The notes: generated from the letters alone by a model not told the origin. A DNA stretch of 64,000 bases from Paracoccus shandongensis (GCF_017315735.1 NZ_JAFLRK010000002.1:62001-126000), one strand, 5' to 3'; positions 9,287 to 17,457 are shown, counted from the first letter of the stretch. Program-made: numbers and translations.

Positions 9287-9958
9287 ATGACCGTCTGGAA
9301 CATCCATCTTCTGAACGCCCGCCACGCCCTGACGCCTGTCCTGTCCGAGATCCGGCAGGCCAGCCGGGATGCCGTGGCGCGGACGTCAAGCCATACTGAC
9401 CTACCCGATTTCGACCTTGTGATCCGCGCGCAGTCCGACCGTTCCGCCGATGGCGCGGTCCAGGGCCAGGCCCTCGCGCCCGGCGTGGTCGAGGTCGCGT
9501 TGACGCCCGACCGCTTCGATCCCCAGCATTTCACCCGCGCCCTGGTCCGCCAGATGGCGCATCTGGTCCGCTGGGAGGGGCCGGGCTATGGCCGCTCGCT
9601 GGGCGAGGCGCTGGTCAGCGAGGGGCTGGCGGGGCATTTTGTCCTGCAGGTGATGGGCGGGCAGCCTGATCCCATCGACACCGTCAGGCCCGCGCAAGGC
9701 ACCCTGCGGCAGGCGATGAACGAATGGGCGCGGCGGGATTACGACCATCCCCGTTGGTTCAACGGCAAGGGCGACCTGCGCAGGGGAACCGGCAACAGCC
9801 TGGGCCATCGCATCCTGGCCGAGCATCTGGCCGAAAGGCCCGGCGACACCGCCGCAACCCTGGCGACCGCCCCGGCCGAGCCGTTCCGCCAGATCCTGCG
9901 CCGCCTTGCCTCGGCGGAAGGGCAGGCCGATCCCGAAGCCGCGCCCTCAGAAGGCTGA
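9287..9958 (+). CDS. DUF2268-type protein with a degenerate zinc-protease motif
   Basis: A 223-residue protein that resembles DUF2268 putative zinc proteases (EALVSEGLAGHF at about 104-115, RDYDHPRWF). Family members carry an HExxH in the helix before this; here the corresponding helix reads ALVRQMAHLVRW, with neither the first His nor the Glu. The third-ligand region EALVSEGLA is kept. It is therefore probably not a metalloprotease, or works differently. The ATG at 9287 begins the family-like MTVWNIHLLNAR; upstream in-frame sequence is not conserved in character. Its last 12 bases overlap the end of the convergent rhomboid gene. Confidence 0.7.
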   Translation: MTVWNIHLLNARHALTPVLSEIRQASRDAVARTSSHTDLPDFDLVIRAQSDRSADGAVQGQALAPGVVEVALTPDRFDPQHFTRALVRQMAHLVRWEGPGYGRSLGEALVSEGLAGHFVLQVMGGQPDPIDTVRPAQGTLRQAMNEWARRDYDHPRWFNGKGDLRRGTGNSLGHRILAEHLAERPGDTAATLATAPAEPFRQILRRLASAEGQADPEAAPSEG

Positions 9959-10615
9959 GGATCGCGGGCTGCCGGTCAGGGCCATGGCCGCGCCCATCAC
10001 AAGGCCCGCCACGATGCCGCCCAGATGCGCTTCCCACGCGATCGAGGGCATCAGCACGGTCAACGCGACATTCAGCACCACCATCATCGCCACGCCGCGC
10101 CACAATTGTCCCAGGGGACGGCGGCGGCGCCAGCCGGTCACGGCGGCAAAGCCGATCAGCGCGCCCGCCAGCCCGAAGATCGCGCCCGATGCGCCGATCA
10201 TCGGCCCGCCGTCGGGGCTCATCGCCGCGAACAGCAGGGCGGCGGCGACCTGCGTGGCGGCATAGACCAGCGCCATGCGGCGGGGGCCGATCAGCCGGTT
10301 CAGTTCCCGCGCCAGGGCGACCAGCGACAGCATGTTCATCCCCAGGTGCAGCAGCCCCCCGTGCAGAAAGCCGTAGGTCGCGAAGATCGTCACGAGATGG
10401 CCCGGAAAGATCCCGTGGCCCGCCCAGACGACCGGCGACCAGAAGCCCCCGAAGATCAGGGCCGCCTGCCTGACGATGGGATAGCCCAGAAGGTCGGCGG
10501 CCATGATCGCCGCCTGGATCCCGCAGCAGAGGACGATCACGGCCCTGACCCACAAGGGCAGGCGCGGCTGCAAGCCGTCCTGCATGGCCGCCAGGGGGTC
10601 GGTGTGGGCCACCAT
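9947..10615 (-). CDS. Rhomboid-family intramembrane serine protease
   Basis: Cleaves transmembrane substrates within the bilayer. The 222-residue protein has about six membrane helices. The nucleophile motif GASGAIFG sits in helix 4 and the partner His is in EAHLGGIVAG in helix 6. HGGLLHLGMNML in helix 2 is the usual oxyanion-side region. The start codon ATG at 10615 shares one base with the stop of the Trm112-like gene (TGATG), indicating translational coupling. It is the last gene of a four-gene leftward operon. Its substrate is unknown. Confidence 0.9.
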   Translation of the reverse strand: MVAHTDPLAAMQDGLQPRLPLWVRAVIVLCCGIQAAIMAADLLGYPIVRQAALIFGGFWSPVVWAGHGIFPGHLVTIFATYGFLHGGLLHLGMNMLSLVALARELNRLIGPRRMALVYAATQVAAALLFAAMSPDGGPMIGASGAIFGLAGALIGFAAVTGWRRRRPLGQLWRGVAMMVVLNVALTVLMPSIAWEAHLGGIVAGLVMGAAMALTGSPRSSAF

Positions 10616-10809
10616 CAATCCGCCTTGATCTGCCGGGCCTCGGCCACCAGCATGATCGGGATCCCGGCGCGGATCGGAAAGGCCAGCCCCGCGGCCTTGG
10701 ACACCAGTTCCTGCCGCGCGGCGTCATAGGACAAGGTGGCGTGGGTCACGGGGCAGACCAGGGCTTCCAGCATGTGGCGGTCGAAGCCGGGGTGGTCAGG
10801 GTGGCTCAT
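10615..10809 (-). CDS. Trm112-family small protein
   Basis: A 64-residue protein with the family opening ([17 protein letters not shown]) and the C-terminal [16 protein letters not shown] that matches the YcaR/Trm112 fold. Trm112 proteins elsewhere activate methyltransferases, and bacterial versions are often uncharacterised. Only one CP motif is retained, so zinc binding is doubtful. It overlaps the upstream Lon-N gene by four bases and the rhomboid start by one base. Confidence 0.88.
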   Translation of the reverse strand: MSHPDHPGFDRHMLEALVCPVTHATLSYDAARQELVSKAAGLAFPIRAGIPIMLVAEARQIKAD

Positions 10810-11432
10810 TGCAGTCGCTCCTCGTTGTCGCCGCCATGCAGGGCGAATTCGATCAGCCCTTGCAGCAGTTCGCGCCGGTCTGAGAGCGTCGGGCTTTCCA
10901 GCAGCGCCTGCCGGTCGCCGGGCGAAAAGGGCAGGACCATGGACAGCGAATTGATCAGCGCCTCGTCCTGCGCCTCGGCGGCCGCGTCCCAGTCGGTGGA
11001 CAGCTCATGCGCCTCCATGTAGCGGCGCAACAGGGGGAACAGCGTGTCGCGGTTCATGGCCGGATCCTCCTCGGCGCCCTTCAGGTCGCGCCCGAACGAG
11101 GACCAGTCCACCTCGCCCACCAGATAGGGGGTGAAGCCCTCCTTCACCTCGACCAGCCGGAAGCGCGAGATGGCCCGCAGCGAGATCATCTGCCGCCCGT
11201 CGTCCGTTTCCGAAAACGCCACAACCCGGCCCGCGCAGCCGATGGCGGCCAGGCCGTCCCCCTCGGGCTGGATCAGGCCGATCAGGCGGTGGTCGGTCTT
11301 CAGCGCGTCGTCCAGCATCTGCAGGTAGCGCGGCTCGAACACATGAAGCGGGATCCGCGCGCGCGGCATCAGCACCGCCCCGGTCAGGGGGAACAGGGCG
11401 ATGCGCGCGGGCAGATCGAAGCGGAACAGCAT
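10806..11432 (-). CDS. Lon N-terminal (substrate-binding) domain protein
   Basis: A 208-residue stand-alone LON substrate-binding domain without ATPase or protease parts. Typical features are [25 protein letters not shown] near the N-terminus and RFRLVEV in the second half. Such proteins are common in alphaproteobacteria; the role is not established. It starts four bases after the thioredoxin-like gene stop and overlaps the Trm112 gene by four bases, so it belongs to the same operon. Confidence 0.9.
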   Translation of the reverse strand: MLFRFDLPARIALFPLTGAVLMPRARIPLHVFEPRYLQMLDDALKTDHRLIGLIQPEGDGLAAIGCAGRVVAFSETDDGRQMISLRAISRFRLVEVKEGFTPYLVGEVDWSSFGRDLKGAEEDPAMNRDTLFPLLRRYMEAHELSTDWDAAAEAQDEALINSLSMVLPFSPGDRQALLESPTLSDRRELLQGLIEFALHGGDNEERLQ

Positions 11433-11435
11433 GGA

Positions 11436-12350
11436 TCAGGCGAAGATCAGGGACGACAGGCGGCGGCGGCCCTTCTGGACCAGCGGGTCGTTGGGCTTGA
11501 GGCTGTCGAAGATCGTCAGAAGCTGCGCCTTGGCCGCGCCCTCGTTCCAGTCGCGGTCGCGGCGGAAGCTGTCCAGCAGGATGTCGATGGCGTCTTCCAC
11601 CCGGCCTGCGGCGTGCAGCGCCTGCGCGTATTCCAGCCGCGCCTGCTGGTCGGCGGGATCGGCCTCGACCCGCGCCTGAAGGGTGTCCAGGGGACCGGCC
11701 TTCGCGGCCTGGCGGGCCAGGTGCAACTGGGCGCGCGCGGCCTCGACCGGGGCGCTTGTGGCGGCGGGGGCGGGGATGGTGTCCAGCGCGGCCTGGGCCG
11801 CGTCGGGATCGCCCGCCGCCAGATGGGCGCGCACCACGCCCGCCCAAGCCTCGGTGCTGGAGGGGTCTTCCCCGGCAATGGCGGCAAAGGTTTCGGCGGC
11901 ATCCGCGAAGGCGCCTTCCTCCAGCATCTGTTCGGCGGCGGCCAGCGCCTCGGCCAGCCCGCCGTCATCGCCCGACAGCGCCGCCAGCTTGTCCACGAAC
12001 TGCTTGACCTGGCTTTGCGGGACCGCGCCCTGGAAGGCATCGACCGGCTGGCCCTGGAAGAAGGCGTAAACGGTGGGGATCGACTGCACGCGCAGTTGCG
12101 CGGCGATCATCTGGTTTTCGTCCACGTTGACCTTGGCCATGCGGACGCGGCCCTTGTGGCGGGCGACCTCGGCTTCCAGCTGGGGCCCGAGGGTCTTGCA
12201 GGGGCCGCACCAGGGCGCCCAGAAATCGACGATCACCGGCACCTGCATGGAGGCCTGCACGACCTCGGCCATGAAGGTCGCCTCGGTCACGTCCTTGATG
12301 AAGTCGGCGGGCTTCGGCGCCTCCGTCGCGCCATCGAAAAGCATGGTCAT
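11436..12350 (-). CDS. Thioredoxin-TPR fusion, CnoX/YbbN-like
   Basis: A 304-residue protein. An N-terminal thioredoxin domain with WCGPC at 47-51 and the cis-Pro loop SIPTVYAF is followed by an all-helical, Ala-rich TPR region (about 130-304). This architecture is that of CnoX/YbbN, a redox-protective co-chaperone acting with GroEL and DnaK. The intact CxxC suggests reductase activity, unlike E. coli CnoX (SxxC). The ATG at 12350 has GGGAA five bases upstream; an ATG six bases further in is possible. First gene of the four-gene leftward operon, divergent from the VPLPA-CTERM gene across a 363-bp gap. Confidence 0.9.
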   Translation of the reverse strand: MTMLFDGATEAPKPADFIKDVTEATFMAEVVQASMQVPVIVDFWAPWCGPCKTLGPQLEAEVARHKGRVRMAKVNVDENQMIAAQLRVQSIPTVYAFFQGQPVDAFQGAVPQSQVKQFVDKLAALSGDDGGLAEALAAAEQMLEEGAFADAAETFAAIAGEDPSSTEAWAGVVRAHLAAGDPDAAQAALDTIPAPAATSAPVEAARAQLHLARQAAKAGPLDTLQARVEADPADQQARLEYAQALHAAGRVEDAIDILLDSFRRDRDWNEGAAKAQLLTIFDSLKPNDPLVQKGRRRLSSLIFA

Positions 12351-12713
12351 GGGATTCCCGGATGGTTCGGACTGATCTGTTGGCGACAATATGGGGCGTC
12401 CCGACCCCAAGGGGAAGGGCGGAATCGGCGCAGGGCGAATCAGTCGCCCGCCCGTCCCGGGTCCGCCGGGGCCGGCGGCCAAGGGCCGGCACATATTGCG
12501 GTGGCATCGGTTTCCGGCGGCACAACCCCGGGTGGACGCCCGCAAAATTAAAATGGTTAAAATCGTCTATTAACCTGTTTATCCTTCAATTTTGCATCTC
12601 ATTTTATTGTTTGGACCGTTCGGCGCGGCTATTGTGTGAATTGCGCATTCCCGGTTCCCCTTGGTGCTTGCCGGACCCGAACCAGAGGCGCAGTCATGTT
12701 TAGGGAGTTGAAG
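12351..12713. promoter_or_regulatory. Divergent intergenic region with an AT-rich patch
   Basis: This is the longest gap without a gene in the window. The thioredoxin-proximal half is GC-rich and featureless. About 12541-12630 is sharply AT-rich, with runs such as AAAATTAAAATGGTTAAAA, which stands out against the rest of the window. It lies upstream of the VPLPA-CTERM gene and probably holds its promoter and a bent or protein-binding site. I cannot define a confident -35/-10 pair. Short open frames across the region have no recognisable product. Confidence 0.45.
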
Positions 12714-13319
12714 ATGTTCAAGACATTTACCGTGATTGCCGCACTGCTGGCCGGAGCCGTTCCTGCGGCTGCGGCGACGTTCGATTTCACGGATGCGCCC
12801 AATGCCGGGGCCAATGCCTGGCTGGTGGACGGGATCACCGCGACGGCGACCGCCGGTCAGTATCGCGACAAGCCCAATCCCGACACGATCCTGTGCTATG
12901 ATTGCAAGACCGTGACGCGCAACAATGGCGGCCTGGGGGTTTATTCGCATTGGCTGGATTCCGGCGAGGTTGACGGCTCGATTTCCAACGACCTGCTGAC
13001 CCTGACCTTCGGCCAGGAGGTCAGCTTCACCTCGGTAAGCTTCTCGTCCTGGTCGAAGTCGGATTCCTTCGACCTGTTCGTGGACGGCGTCCTGGTGGAA
13101 CCCGAGGAGCGCAAAGCCGACGGCACTGGCTTCTATTCGCTGGCGGGCCTGGTGGGCAGCAGCATCAGCTTTGGCGCCGATGCCGGGTTGCTGGGCAGTT
13201 TCGACAGCTACCGCATCGCCTCGATCGACGTGGCGCCGGTTCCGCTGCCTGCGGCCGGTTTCCTGCTGCTGGGCGGCCTGGGCGGGCTGGCAGCCTTGCG
13301 CCGCCGCCAGAAAGCCTGA
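12714..13319 (+). CDS. VPLPA-CTERM sorting-domain exported protein
   Basis: A 201-residue secreted protein of unknown role. It has a signal peptide (MFKTFTVIAALLAGAVPAAAA), a beta-rich middle and a C-terminal tripartite sorting signal: VPLPAAGFLLLGGLGGLAAL followed by RRRQK. VPLPA-CTERM proteins are processed by a dedicated exosortase and are usually linked to exopolysaccharide or surface structures. No exosortase is in this window. The ATG at 12714 has GGGAG six bases upstream; the earlier ATG at 12696 lacks this and would precede the signal peptide with charged residues. Two Cys (CYDC) lie near residue 62. A bidirectional terminator follows. Confidence 0.88.
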   Translation: MFKTFTVIAALLAGAVPAAAATFDFTDAPNAGANAWLVDGITATATAGQYRDKPNPDTILCYDCKTVTRNNGGLGVYSHWLDSGEVDGSISNDLLTLTFGQEVSFTSVSFSSWSKSDSFDLFVDGVLVEPEERKADGTGFYSLAGLVGSSISFGADAGLLGSFDSYRIASIDVAPVPLPAAGFLLLGGLGGLAALRRRQKA

Positions 13320-13344
13320 TCCGACCGGCGGTCTTTCCGAAAAC

Positions 13345-13373
13345 GGCCCGCGGCTTCCGGTCGCGGGCCTTTT
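13345..13373. terminator. Bidirectional intrinsic terminator
   Basis: Stem GGCCCGCG/CGCGGGCC with a T run on the + side and the matching A run on the other side. It serves the VPLPA-CTERM gene and the convergent xthA. Confidence 0.85.
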
Positions 13374-13374
13374 G

Positions 13375-14160
13375 TCACAGGTCGAAGCTGGCCAGCACCG
13401 GCACATGGTCGCTGGGCCCGTCCCATCCACGGCAGGGGCGCAGGACGCGGCTGGCGTGACCGGCATTGGCGATGTCAGAGGTGGCCCAGATATGGTCCAG
13501 GCGGCGGCCCTTGTCGGCGGCGTGCCAGTCCTTGGCGCGATAGCTCCACCAGGAATAAAGCAGCCCGCTGGGGATGTCCTGGCGCGTCACGTCCACCCAT
13601 TTGCCCGCGTCCTGGGCGGACAGCAGGTGATCGACCTCGACGGGGGTGTGGCTGACGATCTTCAGCATCTGCTTGTGGGACCACACGTCGTCTTCGCGGG
13701 GCGCGATGTTCAGGTCGCCGACCAGGATGGACTTTTCGGGCCGGTCGGCGTGGAACACGTCGCGCATCTCGGCCACAAAATCCAGCTTTTGCCCGAACTT
13801 GACGTTCTGTTCGCGGTCGGGGATGTCGCCGCCCGCGGGCACATACATGTTGTGGATCGTCACGCCGTTTTCCAGCCGCGCTGCCACATGGCGGGCATGG
13901 CCGAGGCTTGCGTAATCGCGGTCGCCCGCATCCGTGATCGGCAGGCGCGACAGGATCGCCACGCCGTTATAGCCCTTTTGCCCGCGCGCCACGATATGGG
14001 CATAGCCAAGCGCCCGGAACTGGTCCAGGGGGATCTTGTCCACCGGCGACTTGCATTCCTGCAGGCACAGCACGTCCGGCGCTTCCTCGCGCAGGAAGCG
14101 GGCGACCAGGCCTTCGCGCAGGCGGACCGAGTTGATGTTCCAGGTGGCGATGGTGAACAT
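13375..14160 (-). CDS. xthA: Exodeoxyribonuclease III
   Basis: AP endonuclease and 3'-exonuclease of base-excision repair, cytosolic and Mg-dependent. The 261-residue protein opens MFTIATWNINSVRLR and has the metal Glu in LCLQECK, the catalytic YNGVAILS and GDLNIAPREDDVW segments, RLDHIW, and the closing His in PSDHVPV. All active-site residues of the EEP family appear intact. The ATG at 14160 is the family N-terminus. It converges with the VPLPA-CTERM gene at a shared terminator and is divergent from the MFS gene. Confidence 0.96.
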   Translation of the reverse strand: MFTIATWNINSVRLREGLVARFLREEAPDVLCLQECKSPVDKIPLDQFRALGYAHIVARGQKGYNGVAILSRLPITDAGDRDYASLGHARHVAARLENGVTIHNMYVPAGGDIPDREQNVKFGQKLDFVAEMRDVFHADRPEKSILVGDLNIAPREDDVWSHKQMLKIVSHTPVEVDHLLSAQDAGKWVDVTRQDIPSGLLYSWWSYRAKDWHAADKGRRLDHIWATSDIANAGHASRVLRPCRGWDGPSDHVPVLASFDL

Positions 14161-14311
14161 GGGCAGGCTCCTTTGGGCGGGCGGACCCTAGCGGGTGGGG
14201 CCGCCAGAGTCGAGTTGACGCAGGGGCAGGAAAATGTCTTGCAACATCAATCGCGGCTTGGTGATCGGGGAAAGCGGCGCTAAGCAATGCCATCCGGCAC
14301 AGGGGGGCACG

Positions 14312-15628
14312 ATGCAATTGACGGTGGACGAAGCTTTGGCGCGCGGCGGGGCCGGGCGGTTCCAGTGGCGGCTTCTGGGGATCTTCGGGCTGGTCTGGGC
14401 GGCGGACGCGATGCAGGTGATCGCGGTGGGCTTTGCTGCCCCATCCGTCGCCGCCACCTTCGGGATTGAGCGGGTGACGGCCTTCCAGATCGGCACAGTG
14501 TTCTTCGCGGGCATGTTCCTGGGGGCATTCGCCTTTGGCCGGATCGCGGACCGCATCGGGCGGCGCAACATCCTGGTGCTGACCGTGGGGATGGACGCGA
14601 TCTTCGGGCTGGCGTCCGTCTTTGCGCAGGACTTCACGCTGCTTTTGGTGCTGCGCTTCCTGACCGGCGTGGCCGTGGGCGGCACGCTGCCCGTGGATTA
14701 CGCCATGATGGCCGAGTTCCTGCCGCCCCGGAACCGGGGCCGCTGGCTGGTCTGGCTGGAGGGCTTCTGGGCCGTGGGCACCATTGTCGTGGCGCTGACG
14801 GCCTGGCTTGCTGTCGCGCAGGGGGCGGTGGCGCCCTGGCGCTGGATCTTCGCGGTCGCAGCCGTTCCGGCGCTGATCGGCATTTTCCTGCGCCTCTGGG
14901 TGCCGGAATCGCCCATGTACCTGATCCGCAAGGGCGACAAGGCCGGGGCCAAGGCCGTGATCGACCGGGTGCTGGTCACGAACGGGATGCAGCCGCTGCC
15001 TGCCGATGCCGAACTGGTCCCGGCATCGGTGCCGACGGGGGCGGAGGGCTCGATCTTCTCGGACCTGCTGCGGGCGCGGACGGTCGGCGTGCTGGCGGTG
15101 TGGTTCCTGGTGTCGCTGTCCTATTACGGCGTCTTCGTCTGGGTGCCGGGGCAACTGGCGACCGAGGGCTTCGGCTTCGTGCGCGGCTATGAATTCCTGG
15201 TGGTGCTGGCCCTGGCGCAGGTGCCGGGATACGCCCTGGCCGCCTGGGGGGTCGAGGCGGTGGGCCGGCGCGCGACGCTGCTGGGCTTCCTTTTGCTCAG
15301 CGCCGCCGGTTGCGCGCTGTTCACCGTGGCCAGCGGCACCGCCATGGTCGCGGGCGCGCTGATCCTGATGAGCTTTGCGTTGCTGGGCACCTGGGGCGCG
15401 CTTTACGCCTTCACGCCCGAGCTTTACCCGACCCACCTGCGCGGCACCGGCATGGGCACGGCCAGCGCCATGGCGCGTCTTGGCGGCATCCTCGCGCCCA
15501 GCCTGCTGGCCTTTGTCTTCGCCAAGGGCTTCGGCTTTGCCATCGGCGTCTTTGCCGCGCTGCTGCTGCTGGGGGCCTTGGCGCTGCTGCTGGTGAAAAC
15601 GGAAACCCGCGATCAGGCCATCGCCTGA
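14312..15628 (+). CDS. MFS transporter
   Basis: A 438-residue, 12-helix major facilitator. Motif A GRIADRIGRR follows helix 2 (about 75-84), and its counterpart AVGRRATLLG is in the second half. The RGRWLVWLEGFW and ELYPTHLRGTGMG signatures place it near the sugar-porter/SV2-type branch that carries sugars or aromatic acids; the substrate is not predictable. I use the ATG at 14312, preceded by AGGGGGGCACG; an upstream in-frame ATG at 14234 gives an N-terminus unlike the family. Fifty-two bases separate it from the glutathione-dependent reductase gene, which may be cotranscribed. Confidence 0.88.
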   Translation: MQLTVDEALARGGAGRFQWRLLGIFGLVWAADAMQVIAVGFAAPSVAATFGIERVTAFQIGTVFFAGMFLGAFAFGRIADRIGRRNILVLTVGMDAIFGLASVFAQDFTLLLVLRFLTGVAVGGTLPVDYAMMAEFLPPRNRGRWLVWLEGFWAVGTIVVALTAWLAVAQGAVAPWRWIFAVAAVPALIGIFLRLWVPESPMYLIRKGDKAGAKAVIDRVLVTNGMQPLPADAELVPASVPTGAEGSIFSDLLRARTVGVLAVWFLVSLSYYGVFVWVPGQLATEGFGFVRGYEFLVVLALAQVPGYALAAWGVEAVGRRATLLGFLLLSAAGCALFTVASGTAMVAGALILMSFALLGTWGALYAFTPELYPTHLRGTGMGTASAMARLGGILAPSLLAFVFAKGFGFAIGVFAALLLLGALALLLVKTETRDQAIA

Positions 15629-15680
15629 AACCCCAGGCCGGGGCGGCCCGTTGCCTTGTCGATCACAGGAGGACAGGGCA

Positions 15681-16655
15681 ATGGGCCAGCTGGTCGAAGG
15701 CGTCTGGAAGGACGAATGGTATGACACCGGATCAAGCGGCGGCGAATTCGTCCGCGACACGGCGAAACACCGCAACTGGGTGACGCCCGACGGCAGCCCT
15801 GGCCCCACGGGCGAGGGCGGCTTCAAGGCGGAAAGCGGGCGATACCACCTGTATGTCAGTTACGCCTGCCCCTGGGCGCATCGGACGCTGATCTTCCGGG
15901 CGCTGAAGGGCCTGGCGGATCACATCGACATCTCGGTCGTGCATCCCGACATGCTGTGGAACGGCTGGGAATTCCGCACCGACTTCGACGGCGCGACCGG
16001 CGACCGGCTGTTCGGAGAGCCTTACCTGTACAAGCTCTACCTGCGCGCCGATCCCAAGGCCTCGGGGCGGGTGACGGTTCCGGTCCTGTGGGACCGCGAC
16101 GGAGACCGGATCGTGTCGAACGAAAGCGGCGACATCATCCGCATGTTTAACTCGGCCTTCGACGGGCTGACGGGCAACACCGACGACTACTGGCCCGAAG
16201 ACCTGCGCGATGGGATCGGGCATCTGAACGACCGCATCTATGACACGGTGAACAACGGCGTTTACAAGGCGGGCTTCGCCACGTCGCAAGAGGCTTATGA
16301 CAAGGCCGTCCACCCGCTGTTTGATTCCTTGGACTGGATCGAGGGGATCCTGGCCGCCAACCGCTACCTTGCGGGCGACCGCCTGACCGGGGCCGACTGG
16401 CGGCTGTTCACCACCATCGCCCGCTTCGACGCGGTCTATCACACCCATTTCAAATGCAACCGCCGCCGGGTCGTCGATTACCCGAACCTCTGGGCATGGG
16501 CGCGCGAACTCTATCAAATGCCAGGCGTGGCCGACACGGTGCGGCCCGACCATTTCGTGCGGCATTACTACTTCAGCCACGACACCGTGAACCCGCACCG
16601 CATCATCCCCATCGGCCCGGATCTGGACTGGACCGCGCCGCATGGCCGGGGCTGA
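15681..16655 (+). CDS. yqjG: Glutathionyl-hydroquinone reductase (Xi-class GST)
   Basis: Reduces glutathionyl-hydroquinones with glutathione in the cytosol, a detoxification or quinone-repair step. The 324-residue length fits the Xi class (ECM4/YqjG/PcpF). The catalytic Cys is in SYACPWAHRT near residue 60, followed by the thioredoxin-like domain (SNESGDIIRMF) and the all-alpha C-terminal domain with GDRLTGADWRLF. The ATG at 15681 follows AGGAGGACAGGGCA. A 10-bp GC hairpin follows the stop. Confidence 0.92.
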   Translation: MGQLVEGVWKDEWYDTGSSGGEFVRDTAKHRNWVTPDGSPGPTGEGGFKAESGRYHLYVSYACPWAHRTLIFRALKGLADHIDISVVHPDMLWNGWEFRTDFDGATGDRLFGEPYLYKLYLRADPKASGRVTVPVLWDRDGDRIVSNESGDIIRMFNSAFDGLTGNTDDYWPEDLRDGIGHLNDRIYDTVNNGVYKAGFATSQEAYDKAVHPLFDSLDWIEGILAANRYLAGDRLTGADWRLFTTIARFDAVYHTHFKCNRRRVVDYPNLWAWARELYQMPGVADTVRPDHFVRHYYFSHDTVNPHRIIPIGPDLDWTAPHGRG

Positions 16656-16661
16656 AAGGAA

Positions 16662-16687
16662 GCCCCGGCGCGGGAAAGCGCCGGGGC
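16662..16687 (+). terminator. GC hairpin after the glutathionyl-hydroquinone reductase gene
   Basis: Perfect 10-bp stem GCCCCGGCGC/GCGCCGGGGC with a six-base loop, seven bases after the stop. There is no T run after it, so it may be a 3'-end stabiliser or a weak terminator. Confidence 0.55.
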
Positions 16688-16812
16688 ATCAGAGGGAGAG
16701 AGGGAGGAGAGTGTGGCCGCATCCGCCGGCCACTGGGCTTCGGGGGATGAACGCGGGGGCAGGGGGATGGGTTCCGAAGGATCAAAAGCCCCACCGGGCC
16801 GCAGGGCCATGG

Positions 16813-17139
16813 CTATCCCGCCACGCCCAGGAACAGCGCAAGCGCCCGGTTGACTTCGACCATGGCCGTGTCCTCAAGCTGGCCAAAGGCGTTGCCCAGC
16901 TTGTCCGTCCGAACCGTCATGGCCTTGTCGATCATCACCTGGGATGTCACCCGCAATCCGTTCCTGGCCGAGGGTTTCACCGTCAGCCGGATCAGCGGGG
17001 CGTCGGCCAGCGTGGAGGTGACCAGAAGAACGGTGGTGGTGGCTGTATCCGGGAAAAGGTCGGATTGGATCACAAGGGCAGGACGCGGCTTTCCGTGGTC
17101 ACCCTGAAGGGCAACCGTCACCAGATCGCCGCGCTTCAA
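16813..17139 (-). CDS. MazF/PemK-type toxin, mRNA interferase
   Basis: A 108-residue PemK/MazF-fold protein, expected to cut mRNA at short motifs and stop growth. The family opening KRGDLVTVALQGDHGKPRP and the strand ALVIQSDLF are clear; TSQVMIDKAMTV matches the Ser/Thr-rich active loop with Lys following. The start is a TTG at 17139 that overlaps the antitoxin TGA (TTGA), giving MKRGDLV; no ATG in this frame fits. The weak start codon and overlap would keep toxin yield below that of the antitoxin. The complete operon is about 540 bp. Confidence 0.87.
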   Translation of the reverse strand: MKRGDLVTVALQGDHGKPRPALVIQSDLFPDTATTTVLLVTSTLADAPLIRLTVKPSARNGLRVTSQVMIDKAMTVRTDKLGNAFGQLEDTAMVEVNRALALFLGVAG

Positions 17140-17354
17140 TCCCAACCGTCCACATCGCCCATTGCAGCATCGATGAAATCGCCCAGATCCGTGTCGGCGC
17201 GGTCCGACCGGGCCACGACTGCTGCCTGGCGGCGGCACTCTGTCGCAAAGCCGGGGCGGCGGGTGTCGGGAACCCAGATCTGGACGGGGCGAAGGCCTGC
17301 CGCCCGCAAGGCATCGCGTCGTTTCTGCACGCGTTGGGAAATGGGGCTTGGCAT
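17136..17354 (-). CDS. MazE-family antitoxin (DUF3018)
   Basis: A 72-residue antitoxin. The N-terminal half (QRVQKRRDALRAAGLRPV) and the middle IWVPDTRRPGFATECRRQ are the DUF3018 signature seen next to MazF-type toxins. The acidic C-terminus (DLGDFIDAAMGDVDGWD) is the likely toxin-wrapping segment. Translation starts at ATG 17354 with AGGAGG six bases upstream. That Shine-Dalgarno lies inside a perfect 34-bp palindrome, so operator and ribosome-binding site coincide. Its last bases overlap the toxin start. Confidence 0.87.
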   Translation of the reverse strand: MPSPISQRVQKRRDALRAAGLRPVQIWVPDTRRPGFATECRRQAAVVARSDRADTDLGDFIDAAMGDVDGWD

Positions 17355-17360
17355 GGCGGA

Positions 17361-17394
17361 CCTCCTGTCTTGTTACATGTAACAAGACAGGAGG
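17361..17394. promoter_or_regulatory. Perfect 34-bp palindrome over the antitoxin Shine-Dalgarno
   Basis: Two 17-base arms meet without a spacer, centred on the core TCTTGTTACATGTAACAAGA (17368-17387). The outer arm nearest the gene is AGGAGG, the ribosome-binding site, six bases from the ATG at 17354. Probable autoregulatory operator for the toxin-antitoxin complex. In RNA it could also pair CCTCCT with AGGAGG and hide the ribosome site if transcription starts upstream of it. Confidence 0.8.
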
Positions 17395-17428
17395 GTGGTT
17401 CAAGCGCCTTGCGAGACATGCGCTGTGC

Positions 17429-17457
17429 AAAAGGCCCGGCGCATCCGCCGGGCCTTT
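17429..17457 (-). terminator. Intrinsic terminator of the response-regulator gene
   Basis: Stem AAAGGCCCGGCG/CGCCGGGCCTTT with a four-base loop, ending in TTTT on the minus strand, three bases after the response-regulator stop. Confidence 0.88.

Noticed and set aside
12362..12703. Short + strand frames in the thioredoxin-VPLPA gap
   Set aside because: No conserved motif, irregular codon use through the AT-rich patch, and no good ribosome site.
13967..15826. 619-codon minus-strand frame over the MFS transporter gene
   Set aside because: Composition is dominated by Arg, Gln, His and Pro, and it lies opposite a clear 12-helix transporter.
16600..17430. Longer MazF-type protein in the same frame as the toxin, starting near 17430
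   Set aside because: The upstream part overlaps the antitoxin gene and has Arg/Pro-rich shadow composition; the family N-terminus MKRGDLV begins at TTG 17139.
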